Of a stretch of DNA of 64,000 bases, positions 47,486 to 56,165 are shown one piece after another. The position numbers and the translations under genes were made by a program. The DNA lies in NCBI GenBank assembly GCA_944382845.1, contig CALWNN010000079.1, positions 1 through 64,000 of the forward strand. The letters run 5' to 3'. The stretch's first letter is position 1; every line of letters begins with the position of its first letter. The notes under the pieces were generated by a model. The model did no database searches. It was not told where the DNA came from and worked only from the letters and a program-made list of their open reading frames with translations. The DNA is from an uncultured Clostridia bacterium. Its GTDB lineage: Bacteria; Bacillota; Clostridia; Oscillospirales; Ruminococcaceae.

Positions 47486-48253
47486 ATGAAACTCAAGAAG
47501 ATTCTTGCTGTAGTTTCGGCTGCTGCTCTCGCATCAGTAATGGCGGTTGTTGCTTCTGCTGAGACATATGAAGTTCCTGCTGAGTACATCAAGGATGCCG
47601 GCGACGGAACAGCTACAGTTTATCTTGCCGGAGATGAAACAAAGGGTGAAAACGGACCTTTCACCGACAACATGGCTGAACTTGCTAAGTACACAACAGT
47701 AACATTTACAATTCAGCTTGACGAAGCTGAGGCTGCTGATTGTGCCGGCGGCGGAGAAACATGGGTAGGCGGCGGAGTTGGATTTAACTCTGAATCTACC
47801 GGCTGGGAAAGCCATGAGTGGACTCCTAAGGCTTATGAAGTTGGTGAAGATGGTAATCCTGTTGACGCTGATGGTGACGGAACTCCTGATCCTCTTAAGG
47901 AGATTACACTTACTAAGGTTTCCGATGGAGTATATCAGGCTGTTTACACCGATCCCGATGGATCTATTTTTGCTGAAACCGATACATATGCACAGCTTTG
48001 GATGCAGGACTGGTCAACCAAGAATGCAGTTCTTACCGGTGTAACACTTTCTGACGGAAATGATGCACCCACAACAGAAGAACCCACAACAGAAGAACCC
48101 ACAACTGAAGAGCCTACAACTGAAGAACCTACTACTGAAGAACCTGCAACTGAACCTGAAACTCAGGCTCCTACAACAGGTCTTGCCGGTGTTGCTCTCG
48201 TTGGACTTGCTCTTTCCGGTGCTGCTGCTGTAGCTGCTAAGAAGAGAAAGTAA
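47486..48253 (+). CDS. Secreted surface-anchored protein with PTTEE repeat stalk
   Basis: A 255-residue protein. A signal peptide (MKLKKILAVVSAAALASVMAVVASA, cut near AETY) is followed by a beta-rich domain of about 165 residues containing ETWVGGGVGFNSESTGWESHEWTP and a DADGDGTPDP loop that could bind calcium. Next come five PTTEE-type repeats forming a stalk. The end is APTTG, a hydrophobic helix and AAKKRK, which resembles a variant sortase signal of ruminococci. A carbohydrate-binding or adhesion role is likely but not shown. The short motif WVGG..G.N is shared with the lipoprotein at 52241. ATG 47486 has GGAGGAG; the frame is open upstream but without a start signal. Confidence 0.75.
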   Translation: MKLKKILAVVSAAALASVMAVVASAETYEVPAEYIKDAGDGTATVYLAGDETKGENGPFTDNMAELAKYTTVTFTIQLDEAEAADCAGGGETWVGGGVGFNSESTGWESHEWTPKAYEVGEDGNPVDADGDGTPDPLKEITLTKVSDGVYQAVYTDPDGSIFAETDTYAQLWMQDWSTKNAVLTGVTLSDGNDAPTTEEPTTEEPTTEEPTTEEPTTEEPATEPETQAPTTGLAGVALVGLALSGAAAVAAKKRK

Positions 48254-48277
48254 TTTCTGATATAACTTAAATTATTT

Positions 48278-48310
48278 AAAAGCGATTCCTTCATGGAGTC
48301 GCTTTTTTAT
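48278..48310 (+). terminator. Terminator of the surface protein gene
   Basis: AAAGCGATTCC (48279-48289) and GGAGTCGCTTT (48295-48305) form an 11-bp stem with one GU pair, followed by TTTTAT. Confidence 0.88.
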
Positions 48311-48419
48311 TTTGCAGGGATTTTATTTTTGAACTCTATATATCCGTTATATAAAAAATATCCGTAAAAAAAGTTTTAATTTCGGTCAAAAAACAGTGGT
48401 AAAAATTATTTAGATGTGC

Positions 48420-48425
48420 TATAAT
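48420..48425 (+). promoter_or_regulatory. Extended -10 promoter element before the alpha/beta hydrolase gene
   Basis: TATAAT (48420-48425) is preceded by TGC, an extended -10. The -35 region at 48397-48402 is weak. It would drive the hydrolase-murF-ddl genes. Confidence 0.5.
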
Positions 48426-48465
48426 GTTATTATAAATGTGCAAATCCAGTATTGGAGTGTTTAAT

Positions 48466-49251
48466 ATGAAAAAAATAATTGATAATATAGAGGTGAATTT
48501 TGATTTAAGGGGTGAAGATAATGGCGGAGATACCCTTGTTGTGCTTCTTCATGGCTGGGGATCAAATATCAAGCTCTTTGATAATCTTTTAAATCTTGTT
48601 TCAGTTAGATTTCCTGTTGTGGCTCTTGATATGCCGGGGTTTGGAGATACATCTGAACCTGCCGAGCCTTGGGATGTTGGAAATTATACGGACTTCGTTA
48701 TAAAATTCATTGATAGCTTTAATTTCAAGAAGATAATACTCTTGGGTCATTCCTTTGGGGGAAGAGTAATAATTAAAATGCTTACCGAGAGAAAAACCGA
48801 CTTTGAAGTTTTGAAAATCATTCTTGTTGATTCGGCAGGAATCAAGCCTAAAAAGACTTTCAAACAGAAACTAAGACAGCGTATTTTTAAAATAGGAAAA
48901 GCAATTTTCACATTCAAACCTGTAAGCAATCTGTTTCCGGACGCTATTGATAACTGGAGGAAGAAATTCGGTTCGGCAGATTATAATAATGCCTCAGAAA
49001 TTATGAAAAATACCCTTGTCAAAACAGTTAATGAGGATCTTACTGAAAATCTTTCTCGGATAACTCAGGATACTTTGCTTATTTGGGGTGATAATGATAT
49101 GGCAACTCCTATTTCCGATGGTAGGCTTATGGAAAAGCTTATAAAAAACTCAGGACTTGTTACGCTTCAGGGAGCAGGGCATTACAGCTTCCTTGAACAA
49201 CAATTTACCTTTAACAGGGTCATTGCCTCATACCTTGATATTAATATATAA
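48466..49251 (+). CDS. Alpha/beta hydrolase
   Basis: A 261-residue alpha/beta-fold hydrolase. The oxyanion loop is LVVLLHGWGSN, the nucleophile elbow is ILLGHSFGGRV with Ser in GHSFG. The acid is probably Asp in LLIWGDNDMATP and the base His in LQGAGHYSFLEQ. A lid of about 60 residues lies in between (KPKKTFKQKLRQRIFKIGKA, strongly basic). Substrate unknown; the family includes esterases, lipases and peptidases. It is 24 bases upstream of murF and appears to start that operon. GGAGTG precedes the ATG at 48466. Confidence 0.83.
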   Translation: MKKIIDNIEVNFDLRGEDNGGDTLVVLLHGWGSNIKLFDNLLNLVSVRFPVVALDMPGFGDTSEPAEPWDVGNYTDFVIKFIDSFNFKKIILLGHSFGGRVIIKMLTERKTDFEVLKIILVDSAGIKPKKTFKQKLRQRIFKIGKAIFTFKPVSNLFPDAIDNWRKKFGSADYNNASEIMKNTLVKTVNEDLTENLSRITQDTLLIWGDNDMATPISDGRLMEKLIKNSGLVTLQGAGHYSFLEQQFTFNRVIASYLDINI

Positions 49252-49275
49252 TTATGTAACGAAAGGAAATCATTG

Positions 49276-50817
49276 ATGCTCGAATCTGTTTTTTTGTTTA
49301 TTATAATGCTTATCTTTACTGCTTTAGGAACAATTAAAATGCTCCATATGTTTCAGCTTAATTCCTATAAGCCCAAGGAACAAATAAAGTGGTATAAGAA
49401 AAATATTTCAAAATTGCTCCCGTTTTATGCAGCATTTGTCGGTTTGTCTGCACTTACAATTATTGATAGGTGGTATGGAGCCTTTCTTGTCTTTGTTTTC
49501 TCGTATTCCCTTAATCCTTTTGAAAAGGCAAAAAAACCTCTTGTTTATACCCCGAGAGTGAAAAGGCTTCTTGTGACCTGTACAATAGTTTTTGCAGTTT
49601 TTGCGGTTGCGGTGTTTGTTGTTCCAAGTTCAAGAATAAAACTTCTTATTGCAGCCGTTGAAATGGGATTTATCCCGCTTACACTGCTTTTGTGTAACTA
49701 TATAAACAAGCCTGTTGAACTTTCGATTAATAAGCATTATATAAATGACGCCAAGAGAATGCTTGCCGCTTGTCCAAAGCTTAAAATTATCGGAGTAACG
49801 GGAAGCTTCGGCAAAACAAGTGTTAAATTCTACCTTAACACTCTTTTGAGAGCCAAATACAACGTACTTATGACTCCGGAAAGCTATAACACGCCAATGG
49901 GTATAGTTAAAACTATAAGAGGAAAGCTTAAAGCCACTCACGAAATTTTTATTTGCGAAATGGGTGCGAGAAATGTGGGTGATATCAAGGAAATATGCGA
50001 TATAGTTCACCCGGACCATGGTGTTATTACTTCTATCGGAGAGCAACACCTTGAAACCTTTAAAACTGTTGACAACATCATAAACACTAAGTTTGAGCTT
50101 GCAGACAGCCTTAATGACAAGGGTATCTTGTTTGTAAACGGCGACTGTGAGGCTATAACAACTCATAAGCATAAAAAAATGGAAAACGCAGTCACATACG
50201 GACTTGGTGAAAACTGTGCTTATCGTGCTTGTAACCTTAAAATTTCCGAAAAGGGAAGCGAGTTTACTGTTGTTGCGCCAAACGGAGAAAAATGTGATTT
50301 TGTTACAAAGCTAATAGGCACTCACAATGTTATTAATATCGTGGGAGCAATTGCCGTTTCAAATACACTAAGTACTCCTCTTGAAAAGCTCAAACCTCAG
50401 GTGAGAAAACTTGAATGCGTTCCTCACAGACTTCAGCTTATCAATCGCGGTGAGGTGATAGTTGTGGACGACGCTTATAACTCAAACCCAAGCGGAGCAA
50501 AAGCGGCTCTTGATACTATATCATATTTTGACGGAATGAAAATTCTTGTTACACCGGGAATGGTTGAGCTTGGTGAAAAACAGGAGGAACTTAACTACAA
50601 CTTTGGCAGACAGGCGGCAAATGTCTGCGATTGTATAATTCTTGTGGGAGAACGTCAGACAAAACCTATTTATAACGGAGTAAAAGACGCAGGCTATGAC
50701 ATGACCAAATGCTATGTTGCAAAGGATCTGAAAGACGCAGTCGATTACGCTTACGGACTCAAAACCGACAAAAAGAAGATAATGCTCCTTGAAAATGACC
50801 TGCCGGATAATTATTGA
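49276..50817 (+). CDS. Membrane-anchored MurF-like Mur ligase
   Basis: About 513 residues. The N-terminal 140 residues hold about four hydrophobic helices (MLESVFLFIIMLIFTALG, LLPFYAAFVGLSALTII, LLVTCTIVFAVFAVAVFVV, LLIAAVEMGFIPLTLLLC), which replace the usual substrate-binding domain. The Mur ATPase domain follows: GVTGSFGKTSVKFYL P-loop, EMGARNVGDIKEICDIVHPDHGVITSIGEQHLETF, and the C-terminal ligase domain with VVDDAYNSNPSGAKAALD. MurF adds D-Ala-D-Ala to UDP-MurNAc-tripeptide, and the ddl gene follows immediately. Whether this form is the only MurF or acts on a lipid-linked substrate is open. AAAGGA precedes the ATG. Confidence 0.82.
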   Translation: MLESVFLFIIMLIFTALGTIKMLHMFQLNSYKPKEQIKWYKKNISKLLPFYAAFVGLSALTIIDRWYGAFLVFVFSYSLNPFEKAKKPLVYTPRVKRLLVTCTIVFAVFAVAVFVVPSSRIKLLIAAVEMGFIPLTLLLCNYINKPVELSINKHYINDAKRMLAACPKLKIIGVTGSFGKTSVKFYLNTLLRAKYNVLMTPESYNTPMGIVKTIRGKLKATHEIFICEMGARNVGDIKEICDIVHPDHGVITSIGEQHLETFKTVDNIINTKFELADSLNDKGILFVNGDCEAITTHKHKKMENAVTYGLGENCAYRACNLKISEKGSEFTVVAPNGEKCDFVTKLIGTHNVINIVGAIAVSNTLSTPLEKLKPQVRKLECVPHRLQLINRGEVIVVDDAYNSNPSGAKAALDTISYFDGMKILVTPGMVELGEKQEELNYNFGRQAANVCDCIILVGERQTKPIYNGVKDAGYDMTKCYVAKDLKDAVDYAYGLKTDKKKIMLLENDLPDNY

Positions 50818-50842
50818 AAATTAATGAAAGGAAATGACATAT

Positions 50843-52033
50843 ATGAAAATCAAACTTGGAGTACTGTTCGGAGGAAAAAGCGTTGAACACGAAATTTCCG
50901 TTATTTCCGCCATTCAGGCAATAAACTCTCTCGACCGTGAGAAATATGACGTTATACCGATTTACATTACTAAAAATAACGAATTTTATGTTGGTGAAAA
51001 AATCGGAGATATTTCTTCATACAAGAATATTCCCTCGCTTTTAAAGGAAAGCCAGAGAGTTATTTTCGTTTCCGGGGACAACAAGACCGAGCTTGTGAGA
51101 TATCCTTTTAAGGCATTCGGAAAGAATGTGGTTGACTATATCGATATCGCTTTTCCAATAGTTCACGGAACAAATGTTGAGGACGGCGCTTTGCAGGGCT
51201 TTCTGAAAACTCTTAACCTTCCATTTGTGGGCTGCGATGTGCTTTCTTCCGCTGTTGGAATGGATAAATATGTTATGAAAACAGTTTTAAAGGATAACGG
51301 TATCCCTGTTCTTGATTGCAAATGCTTCCTTGCAAGCGACTATTCAGACCCTGAAAAAGTCATGGACGCAATTGAAAAGGAAATAGGATATCCTGTTATT
51401 GTAAAGCCGGTAAATCTGGGTTCTTCTGTGGGGATTTCCATGGCGGACGACAGAAACAGCCTTTACGACGCACTGAGCAATGCTTTTGACTACGCTTCAA
51501 AGGTGCTTGTTGAAAAGTATATAAAGAATTTAAAGGAAATAAACTGCTCTGTTGTAGGGGACGTTGATGAGGCAGAGGCTTCAGAATGTGAACAGCCTGT
51601 AAATAATGATAAAATACTTTCCTATGACGAAAAATATCTTGGTAATAAAAAGGGTGGCGCAAGCAAAGGCATGGCGTCAACATCTCGTCTTATTCCGGCA
51701 GATATAACAAGCGCTGTCCGCGAGGAGATACGAACTCTTGCAGTTAAAGCCTTTAAATGCCTCGGCTGTAACGGCGTTTCAAGAATTGATTTTATGATAG
51801 ATATGGATACTGATAAGATATGGTTTAACGAAATAAATACCATTCCCGGAAGTCTTTCCTTCTATCTCTGGAAGCCTCTTGGAGTTTCATATACAGAGCT
51901 TCTTGACCGCATGATAAATCTCGCTCTTAAGCGTGAGAGGGAACAGGAAAATATAACCTATTCCTTTGACACAAATGTACTTGAAGGGATAAATCTTTCG
52001 GGCACAAAAGGTTCAAAAGGAACAAAAATGTAA
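50843..52033 (+). CDS. ddl: D-alanine--D-alanine ligase
   Basis: About 396 residues, an ATP-grasp enzyme that makes the D-Ala-D-Ala dipeptide for peptidoglycan. Motifs are LFGGKSVEHEISVISA at the N terminus, VHGTNVEDGALQGFL, KPVNLGSSVGIS, and the omega-loop YDEKYLG...GGASKGMASTSRLIP. The end motif is RIDFMIDMDTDKIWFNEINTIPGSLSFYLW. A Lys/Glu-rich insert of about 20 residues (EAEASECEQPVNNDK) extends one loop. It directly follows the MurF-like gene, the classical pairing. ATG 50843 is preferred over the ATG at 50834, which lies too close to the AAAGGA. Confidence 0.94.
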   Translation: MKIKLGVLFGGKSVEHEISVISAIQAINSLDREKYDVIPIYITKNNEFYVGEKIGDISSYKNIPSLLKESQRVIFVSGDNKTELVRYPFKAFGKNVVDYIDIAFPIVHGTNVEDGALQGFLKTLNLPFVGCDVLSSAVGMDKYVMKTVLKDNGIPVLDCKCFLASDYSDPEKVMDAIEKEIGYPVIVKPVNLGSSVGISMADDRNSLYDALSNAFDYASKVLVEKYIKNLKEINCSVVGDVDEAEASECEQPVNNDKILSYDEKYLGNKKGGASKGMASTSRLIPADITSAVREEIRTLAVKAFKCLGCNGVSRIDFMIDMDTDKIWFNEINTIPGSLSFYLWKPLGVSYTELLDRMINLALKREREQENITYSFDTNVLEGINLSGTKGSKGTKM

Positions 52034-52123
52034 GATTGATCCAAGAATTTCTGCTTAAAAAATTATATCTCATTTTAATATTTTTGTATCCGACTGTTAT
52101 TGTGTAATCGTTTTTCGTGTTAA

Positions 52124-52154
52124 TTGCACAATTTGATAGCTAATAATTGTGCAA
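52124..52154. promoter_or_regulatory. Perfect inverted repeat upstream of the lipoprotein promoter
   Basis: TTGCACAATT (52124-52133) and AATTGTGCAA (52145-52154), 10-bp arms with an 11-bp spacer, 8 bases upstream of the -35 box. Spacing of about two helical turns suits a dimeric regulator. Confidence 0.5.
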
Positions 52155-52162
52155 AAAACCAA

Positions 52163-52191
52163 TTGTATAACAGTTAGAATTCTGATATAAT
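52163..52191 (+). promoter_or_regulatory. Promoter of the lipoprotein gene
   Basis: TTGTAT (52163-52168), 17-bp spacer, TATAAT (52186-52191). Confidence 0.65.
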
Positions 52192-52240
52192 TTTAGATGT
52201 AAATAAACTTTGATTAATTCAAAGATATGGAGGAAAAAAC

Positions 52241-53128
52241 ATGAAAAAGCTTTTAGCTGCAGCACTTGCTGTAATTATGACTTGTTCAGTTATGACAGCC
52301 TGCGGAAATGATGAATCTTCATCTGATACAGGCTCATCAAACGATTCATCTACCACCACAACAACCCCAGCAGCGACAACACCTGCTGAAACACCTGCTT
52401 CTTCTGAAGAAGGCGATTCTCCTTCTGAAAGTGAAGGAGATGGAAGCGAAGAGGACGTTCCTCAGCCAAGAGATATTTCTGAGGCTGCAGGCGAACTCAA
52501 GTACCTTGAAGGCGCTTCTATCACATTTGATGGTATGGAAGAAGCTCCTGCTTATGTTTCAATGTTCAATGAGGAAAAAGGCGGACTTCTCCCCGGCGAC
52601 GAAGGTTATACAGGCGATGAGGCTATTCTTGAATTTTCAATTGAAGAAGTTTCAGGCGTTGATATGCTCAAAGTAAATAACGTTCCTAAGGATGACGGAA
52701 CATACAATGGTTCAAAGATTCGTTTTGACATGGCTAAGATTTTTGAAGGTCAAGAAGATAAAATGAATGATATCTTCACTGTTAAGGCAGACCTTATCCT
52801 TGTAGCTAAGGACGAGGCAACAAACGATCAGGGTGAATCTGCACTTGTTCCCGGCTGGGTAGGCGGTTCCTTCGGTACAAACAACAACGGTGAATGGAAC
52901 GGTAACATGATCGAATGGTCAGGAAATGAATGGACATCTGAATGGTGCTACGTTGAACTTAAGATCACTCCCGGTATCTATGGCGCAGACAGTGCAGCAA
53001 CCTTTAACAGTTCTTATGAAACAAATTATCTTGCACTTATGGAGTGGGGTATTTCACATGATATAGATCTTTACATTGCTGATCTCGTATTTGAAACTGA
53101 AGACGGAACAGTAATTACTGTTGACTGA
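52241..53128 (+). CDS. Secreted lipoprotein with beta-sandwich domain
   Basis: A 295-residue lipoprotein: signal MKKLLAAALAVIMTCSVMTACG with lipobox MTAC (Cys21). A 70-residue linker rich in Ser, Thr, Pro and Glu follows. Residues about 90-295 form one domain, beta-rich, with WVGGSFGTNNNGEWNGNMIEW, WTSEWCYVELKITPG, and a last strand IDLYIADLVFETEDGTV. That layout resembles a carbohydrate-binding jelly-roll, with several exposed Trp, but I cannot name the family. The motif WVGG..G.N with later EW repeats recurs in the anchored protein at 47486. It is a one-gene unit with promoter, inverted repeat and terminator. Confidence 0.72.
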   Translation: MKKLLAAALAVIMTCSVMTACGNDESSSDTGSSNDSSTTTTTPAATTPAETPASSEEGDSPSESEGDGSEEDVPQPRDISEAAGELKYLEGASITFDGMEEAPAYVSMFNEEKGGLLPGDEGYTGDEAILEFSIEEVSGVDMLKVNNVPKDDGTYNGSKIRFDMAKIFEGQEDKMNDIFTVKADLILVAKDEATNDQGESALVPGWVGGSFGTNNNGEWNGNMIEWSGNEWTSEWCYVELKITPGIYGADSAATFNSSYETNYLALMEWGISHDIDLYIADLVFETEDGTVITVD

Positions 53129-53162
53129 TCTAAAGATTAAGTTATTGGTTACATAACAAAAC

Positions 53163-53197
53163 AAAGCAGTATCGATATAATTCGGTACTGCTTTTTT
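53163..53197. terminator. Bidirectional terminator between converging lipoprotein genes
   Basis: AAAGCAGTATCG (53163-53174) pairs with CGGTACTGCTTT (53183-53194); T runs occur on the plus strand after and A runs before on the other side. Confidence 0.85.
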
Positions 53198-53200
53198 AAT

Positions 53201-53713
53201 CTAAATTTTTTTGAAATCTGAAATCTTTACTTCAAATTCATTTCCGCTTATTTCGATCAGAAGTGGTATTTTGTTTTTGAATGTGACTTTGTAATCTGCT
53301 CCGTCAACCACGCCTGAAACAATAATGTTTTCGCCATCTATTTCAGCTTTTGCCGACGAGTCGTTCAAGGCATTGTCAATTACTTTTGATATCAGAGATG
53401 GGATAGAGGTTTCAGGAAGATTTTCACGCTGTCCTGTGACGCTTATTCCGTCAAAATCAATGGTAAGCTTTTCGTTTTCAAGTGTGAAATCCATGCCGTT
53501 AAGACTGTCGGGAGATGTGTATGAAAGCTCCCATACATCGCTTTTTCTTGTTATATCCGCTTCATAATCGTGTTCTGAGTAATTAATCTGTGCAGTGAAA
53601 GTAAAATCTCCGTCGATTTTAGGCTTTTGAACTTCATCCTTTGAACATGAACAAAAAAGGACGGCAAGAATAACTGTCGCCCCGGTAAAAATAGCTTTTG
53701 CCATATGCTTCAT
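53201..53713 (-). CDS. Small lipoprotein, possibly LolA-like
   Basis: A 170-residue lipoprotein with signal MKHMAKAIFTGATVILAVLFCSC and lipobox-type FCSC. The rest is strand-rich (GDFTFTAQINYSEHDYEADITRKSDVWELSYTSPDSL... KVTFKNKIPLLIEISGNEFEVKISDF). It forms one curved sheet of the LolA/YdcC kind. In Bacillus a YdcC-type lipoprotein lies by acpS, as here. Function unknown. It is the last gene of a minus-strand group with nnr and acpS, 15 bases after nnr. The start could also be three codons later. Confidence 0.68.
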   Translation of the reverse strand: MKHMAKAIFTGATVILAVLFCSCSKDEVQKPKIDGDFTFTAQINYSEHDYEADITRKSDVWELSYTSPDSLNGMDFTLENEKLTIDFDGISVTGQRENLPETSIPSLISKVIDNALNDSSAKAEIDGENIIVSGVVDGADYKVTFKNKIPLLIEISGNEFEVKISDFKKI

Positions 53714-53728
53714 AAGCGTTCCAGCTCC

Positions 53729-55255
53729 TTAAATAGAAAGTTCTTTCATGACGCAGGGCAAAGCTGACAGTATATCTGAAGCTACAATTCCACGCTGGGA
53801 CGCAGACTCTGAAAGCTTCTCGGAAGTAACTCCGAGAAGTATGCTTGCAGCGGCACAAGCTTCGGCAGGGCTTACCCCCTGGGCAATAAACGAGCCTGTT
53901 ATTCCTGCAAGCATATCGCCGCTTCCTCCTTTAGAAAGCGCAGTATTGCCGAAATCCGCAAAATAAACCTTGTCTGTGTCTGAGTCGGCAATAAACGTTC
54001 CTGCGCCCTTTGCCATTACGACAGTATTAAACTCCTTTGAAAGCTTAACTGCAAAATCAAGCCTGCCTGCTGCCGCATCGCTTAACGAAACTCTGCAAAG
54101 CCGTGCAAGTTCAGCCGGATGAGGAGTTAAAACAATCTTTGCCTTTGCGCCTGATAATACATTTATATTCAGACTTAGAGAATTAATTCCGTCGGCGTCA
54201 ATAATCACCGGGATTTCAACGTTTTTTATAATTGCTTCAATCATTTTAAGGTTGTTCAAAGATTTTGTTATGCCGCAGCCGATAAGAATAGCAGAAGCCT
54301 TTCTGGCCTTTTCAACAACTGCCATTGCAGTCCTGTAAGGCGTTAAAAAATCGCAGGGGGTGTAGATTATTTCAGGAGAAAGTCCCCACATTCCGCTTAT
54401 GACTTTTTCGCTGCTGAAAAGCTCTACAAGCCCGACTCCTGTTCTCATTGCAGCAGTTGCAGACAAAGCAGCAGCGCCCCGGTAATTGTCGCTTCCACAG
54501 AGGCAAAGAAGCTTTCCAAAAGTACCCTTGTGACCGTTTTCAGGTCGCTTTGGAAGATTCCGAAAAGGGAAGTCGCCGTTTACCTTTATAATTTCATATT
54601 CCGAATATTTTTCAGATTCTTTTGGAATTTCAATGTCTACTGTAACCATATCTCCGCAGTAAGACTTGGCAGGCTTCATAAGACAGCCTATTTTTTCAGC
54701 GTGAAATGTTACCGTAAAGTCAAATTTCATAGTGCCGAATGAGGTTTCACCTGTAAGGCAATTTACTCCGGACGGCATATCGCAAGCTATCTTCAAACCG
54801 CTGTATTTATCTGCAAGATTGAAAATCTCCGTAATATTTTCAGGCAGTTCGCCGTGAAATCCTGTTCCGAAAACTGCGTCAACAATAACTGAACATCCCT
54901 CGAAAGCCGTTGAAAAATCATTTTCAACAACTTTAACAGACTGACTGAGCTTTGAATAAGCATTGATTGCAAGTTCGGTTTTGGGTTTTCCGCAAACAAG
55001 ACAGACAGTAACGTCAAATCCGTCTGCGCAAAGATGGTTGGCGCACACAAATCCATCGCCACCATTGTTTCCTCTGCCGCATAGGATAACTATTTTCTTT
55101 GAGGAAAGTTCGCCTTTTGTGAGCCTTTCCATTGCGGTTTTTCTTATAAAACGGCCGAGCTCATATCCTGCATTGTCCATAAGTCTGCCAAGGGAAATGC
55201 CGCATTTTACTGCGTACTGCTCAGCAGCGGTCATTTGCTTCGGAGTAAGTATCAT
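53729..55255 (-). CDS. nnr: Bifunctional NAD(P)H-hydrate repair enzyme
   Basis: A 508-residue fusion of two repair enzymes for hydrated NAD(P)H. The N-terminal YjeF_N epimerase domain (about 1-215) shows CGRGNNGGDGFVCANHLCADG and VDAVFGTGFHGELP. The C-terminal ADP/ATP-dependent dehydratase (about 225-505) shows GHKGTFGKLLCLCGSDNYRGAAALSATAAMRTGVGLV, LTPHPAELARL, and GNTALSKGGSGDMLAGITGSFIAQG. It lies 2 bases after acpS, so the two are translationally linked. A cofactor-repair role in the cytoplasm is well supported. Confidence 0.94.
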   Translation of the reverse strand: MILTPKQMTAAEQYAVKCGISLGRLMDNAGYELGRFIRKTAMERLTKGELSSKKIVILCGRGNNGGDGFVCANHLCADGFDVTVCLVCGKPKTELAINAYSKLSQSVKVVENDFSTAFEGCSVIVDAVFGTGFHGELPENITEIFNLADKYSGLKIACDMPSGVNCLTGETSFGTMKFDFTVTFHAEKIGCLMKPAKSYCGDMVTVDIEIPKESEKYSEYEIIKVNGDFPFRNLPKRPENGHKGTFGKLLCLCGSDNYRGAAALSATAAMRTGVGLVELFSSEKVISGMWGLSPEIIYTPCDFLTPYRTAMAVVEKARKASAILIGCGITKSLNNLKMIEAIIKNVEIPVIIDADGINSLSLNINVLSGAKAKIVLTPHPAELARLCRVSLSDAAAGRLDFAVKLSKEFNTVVMAKGAGTFIADSDTDKVYFADFGNTALSKGGSGDMLAGITGSFIAQGVSPAEACAAASILLGVTSEKLSESASQRGIVASDILSALPCVMKELSI

Positions 55256-55257
55256 AT

Positions 55258-55626
55258 TTATTCCTTCCTTTTAAATGCAATAACAACAGCGCTTGCAAGC
55301 TCATGAGTGTGAGTGATGCTCACTGAAAAGTCAAGCCCAAGCCTGTCTGCAAGTTCTTTTGCTTTGCCCTCAAGTTCAATATAAGGCGCCCCCAATTTGT
55401 CGCGGAGAATTGATATTTCGCATAATGAAAAATCTCTTACTCCTGTTCCTACGGCTTTTGAAAAAGCTTCTTTCGCCGCCCAGTTTCCCGCCATGGACTC
55501 CGTAGGGTTTTTCTTTGACAAAAAAAGGGCAAGCTCCTTTTCGGAGAAGACCCTTTCCATAAAACGAGGCTTTGCGGAACAGCGTTTTATTCGTTCAATC
55601 TCGATCATGTCAATTCCAACAAGCAT
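55258..55626 (-). CDS. acpS: Holo-[acyl-carrier-protein] synthase
   Basis: A 122-residue 4'-phosphopantetheinyl transferase that activates acyl carrier protein. Motifs: MLVGIDMIEIERIKRC with the metal-binding Asp, FSEKELALF, WAAKEAFSKAVGTGVR with the conserved Glu, and SITHTHELASAVVIA. Length and motifs are standard. It sits between the putative DUF6106 gene and nnr in one minus-strand group. No anomaly. Confidence 0.95.
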   Translation of the reverse strand: MLVGIDMIEIERIKRCSAKPRFMERVFSEKELALFLSKKNPTESMAGNWAAKEAFSKAVGTGVRDFSLCEISILRDKLGAPYIELEGKAKELADRLGLDFSVSITHTHELASAVVIAFKRKE

Positions 55627-55652
55627 AAAATTACCTCAGTTATATTTAAAAA

Positions 55653-56165
55653 TTAATTATCCTGCATTCTTAATTTTCTTGGAAGATAGCCTTTAATAAG
55701 TTCAAGCATTTCTTCGTTGGGAGTAAAAATGAGATAGCAGTTTCCGTGATCCTTGTGATTAAATTCCATGTACCAATCTCCCTCGCCAAGTCCGGAGGAA
55801 GCAATAACTGTAACATAGTCGTCGTTAAATTGAACATCATCTGTCACGGGTCCGATTGCGGTTGCAGTGGAGATCTTGAAAGTTATAAGTCTTTTTCTTG
55901 AACGTTGACCTGTAATCTTGTCAATGTCAAGTTCTCCGTTTGTAAAGAGGTATTCGTACTCGACACTCATGCCCTTAATAAGAAAAGCAAGTCCGTAAAA
56001 CATTGCAAGAACAAGAAAAATGCCGATAACAGCAAAAATTGTTGGCAAGGTAAGTACCAAAATAAATGCGGCAAGGGAAATTGCCATTAAAATAAGTATA
56101 AATTTTTTAAAATCGTCCCTTTGAGTGGTTGCTTTTTTAACAAGCTGTTCCTTATAAACGTCCAT
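55653..56165 (-). CDS. Membrane protein of unknown function (DUF6106-like)
   Basis: A 170-residue protein. A basic N terminus (MDVYKEQLVKKATTQRDDFKK) precedes two hydrophobic helices at about residues 22-43 and 46-66. The C-terminal 100 residues form a strand-rich cytoplasmic domain with EYEYLFTNGELDIDKITGQRSRKRL and VTDDVQFNDDYVTVIASSG. The pattern resembles the DUF6106 proteins I recall from clostridia. It shares the strand with acpS, 26 bases upstream of it. Function unknown. Confidence 0.6.
   Translation of the reverse strand: MDVYKEQLVKKATTQRDDFKKFILILMAISLAAFILVLTLPTIFAVIGIFLVLAMFYGLAFLIKGMSVEYEYLFTNGELDIDKITGQRSRKRLITFKISTATAIGPVTDDVQFNDDYVTVIASSGLGEGDWYMEFNHKDHGNCYLIFTPNEEMLELIKGYLPRKLRMQDN

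Noticed and set aside
48060-48160. The PTTEE-coding repeats as a DNA repeat of independent interest
   Set aside because: They lie in frame inside a surface protein and form an ordinary wall-spanning stalk.
49630-50172. A 180-codon minus-strand frame inside the MurF-like gene
   Set aside because: It is antisense to conserved Mur ligase motifs and shows no start signal or recognisable product.
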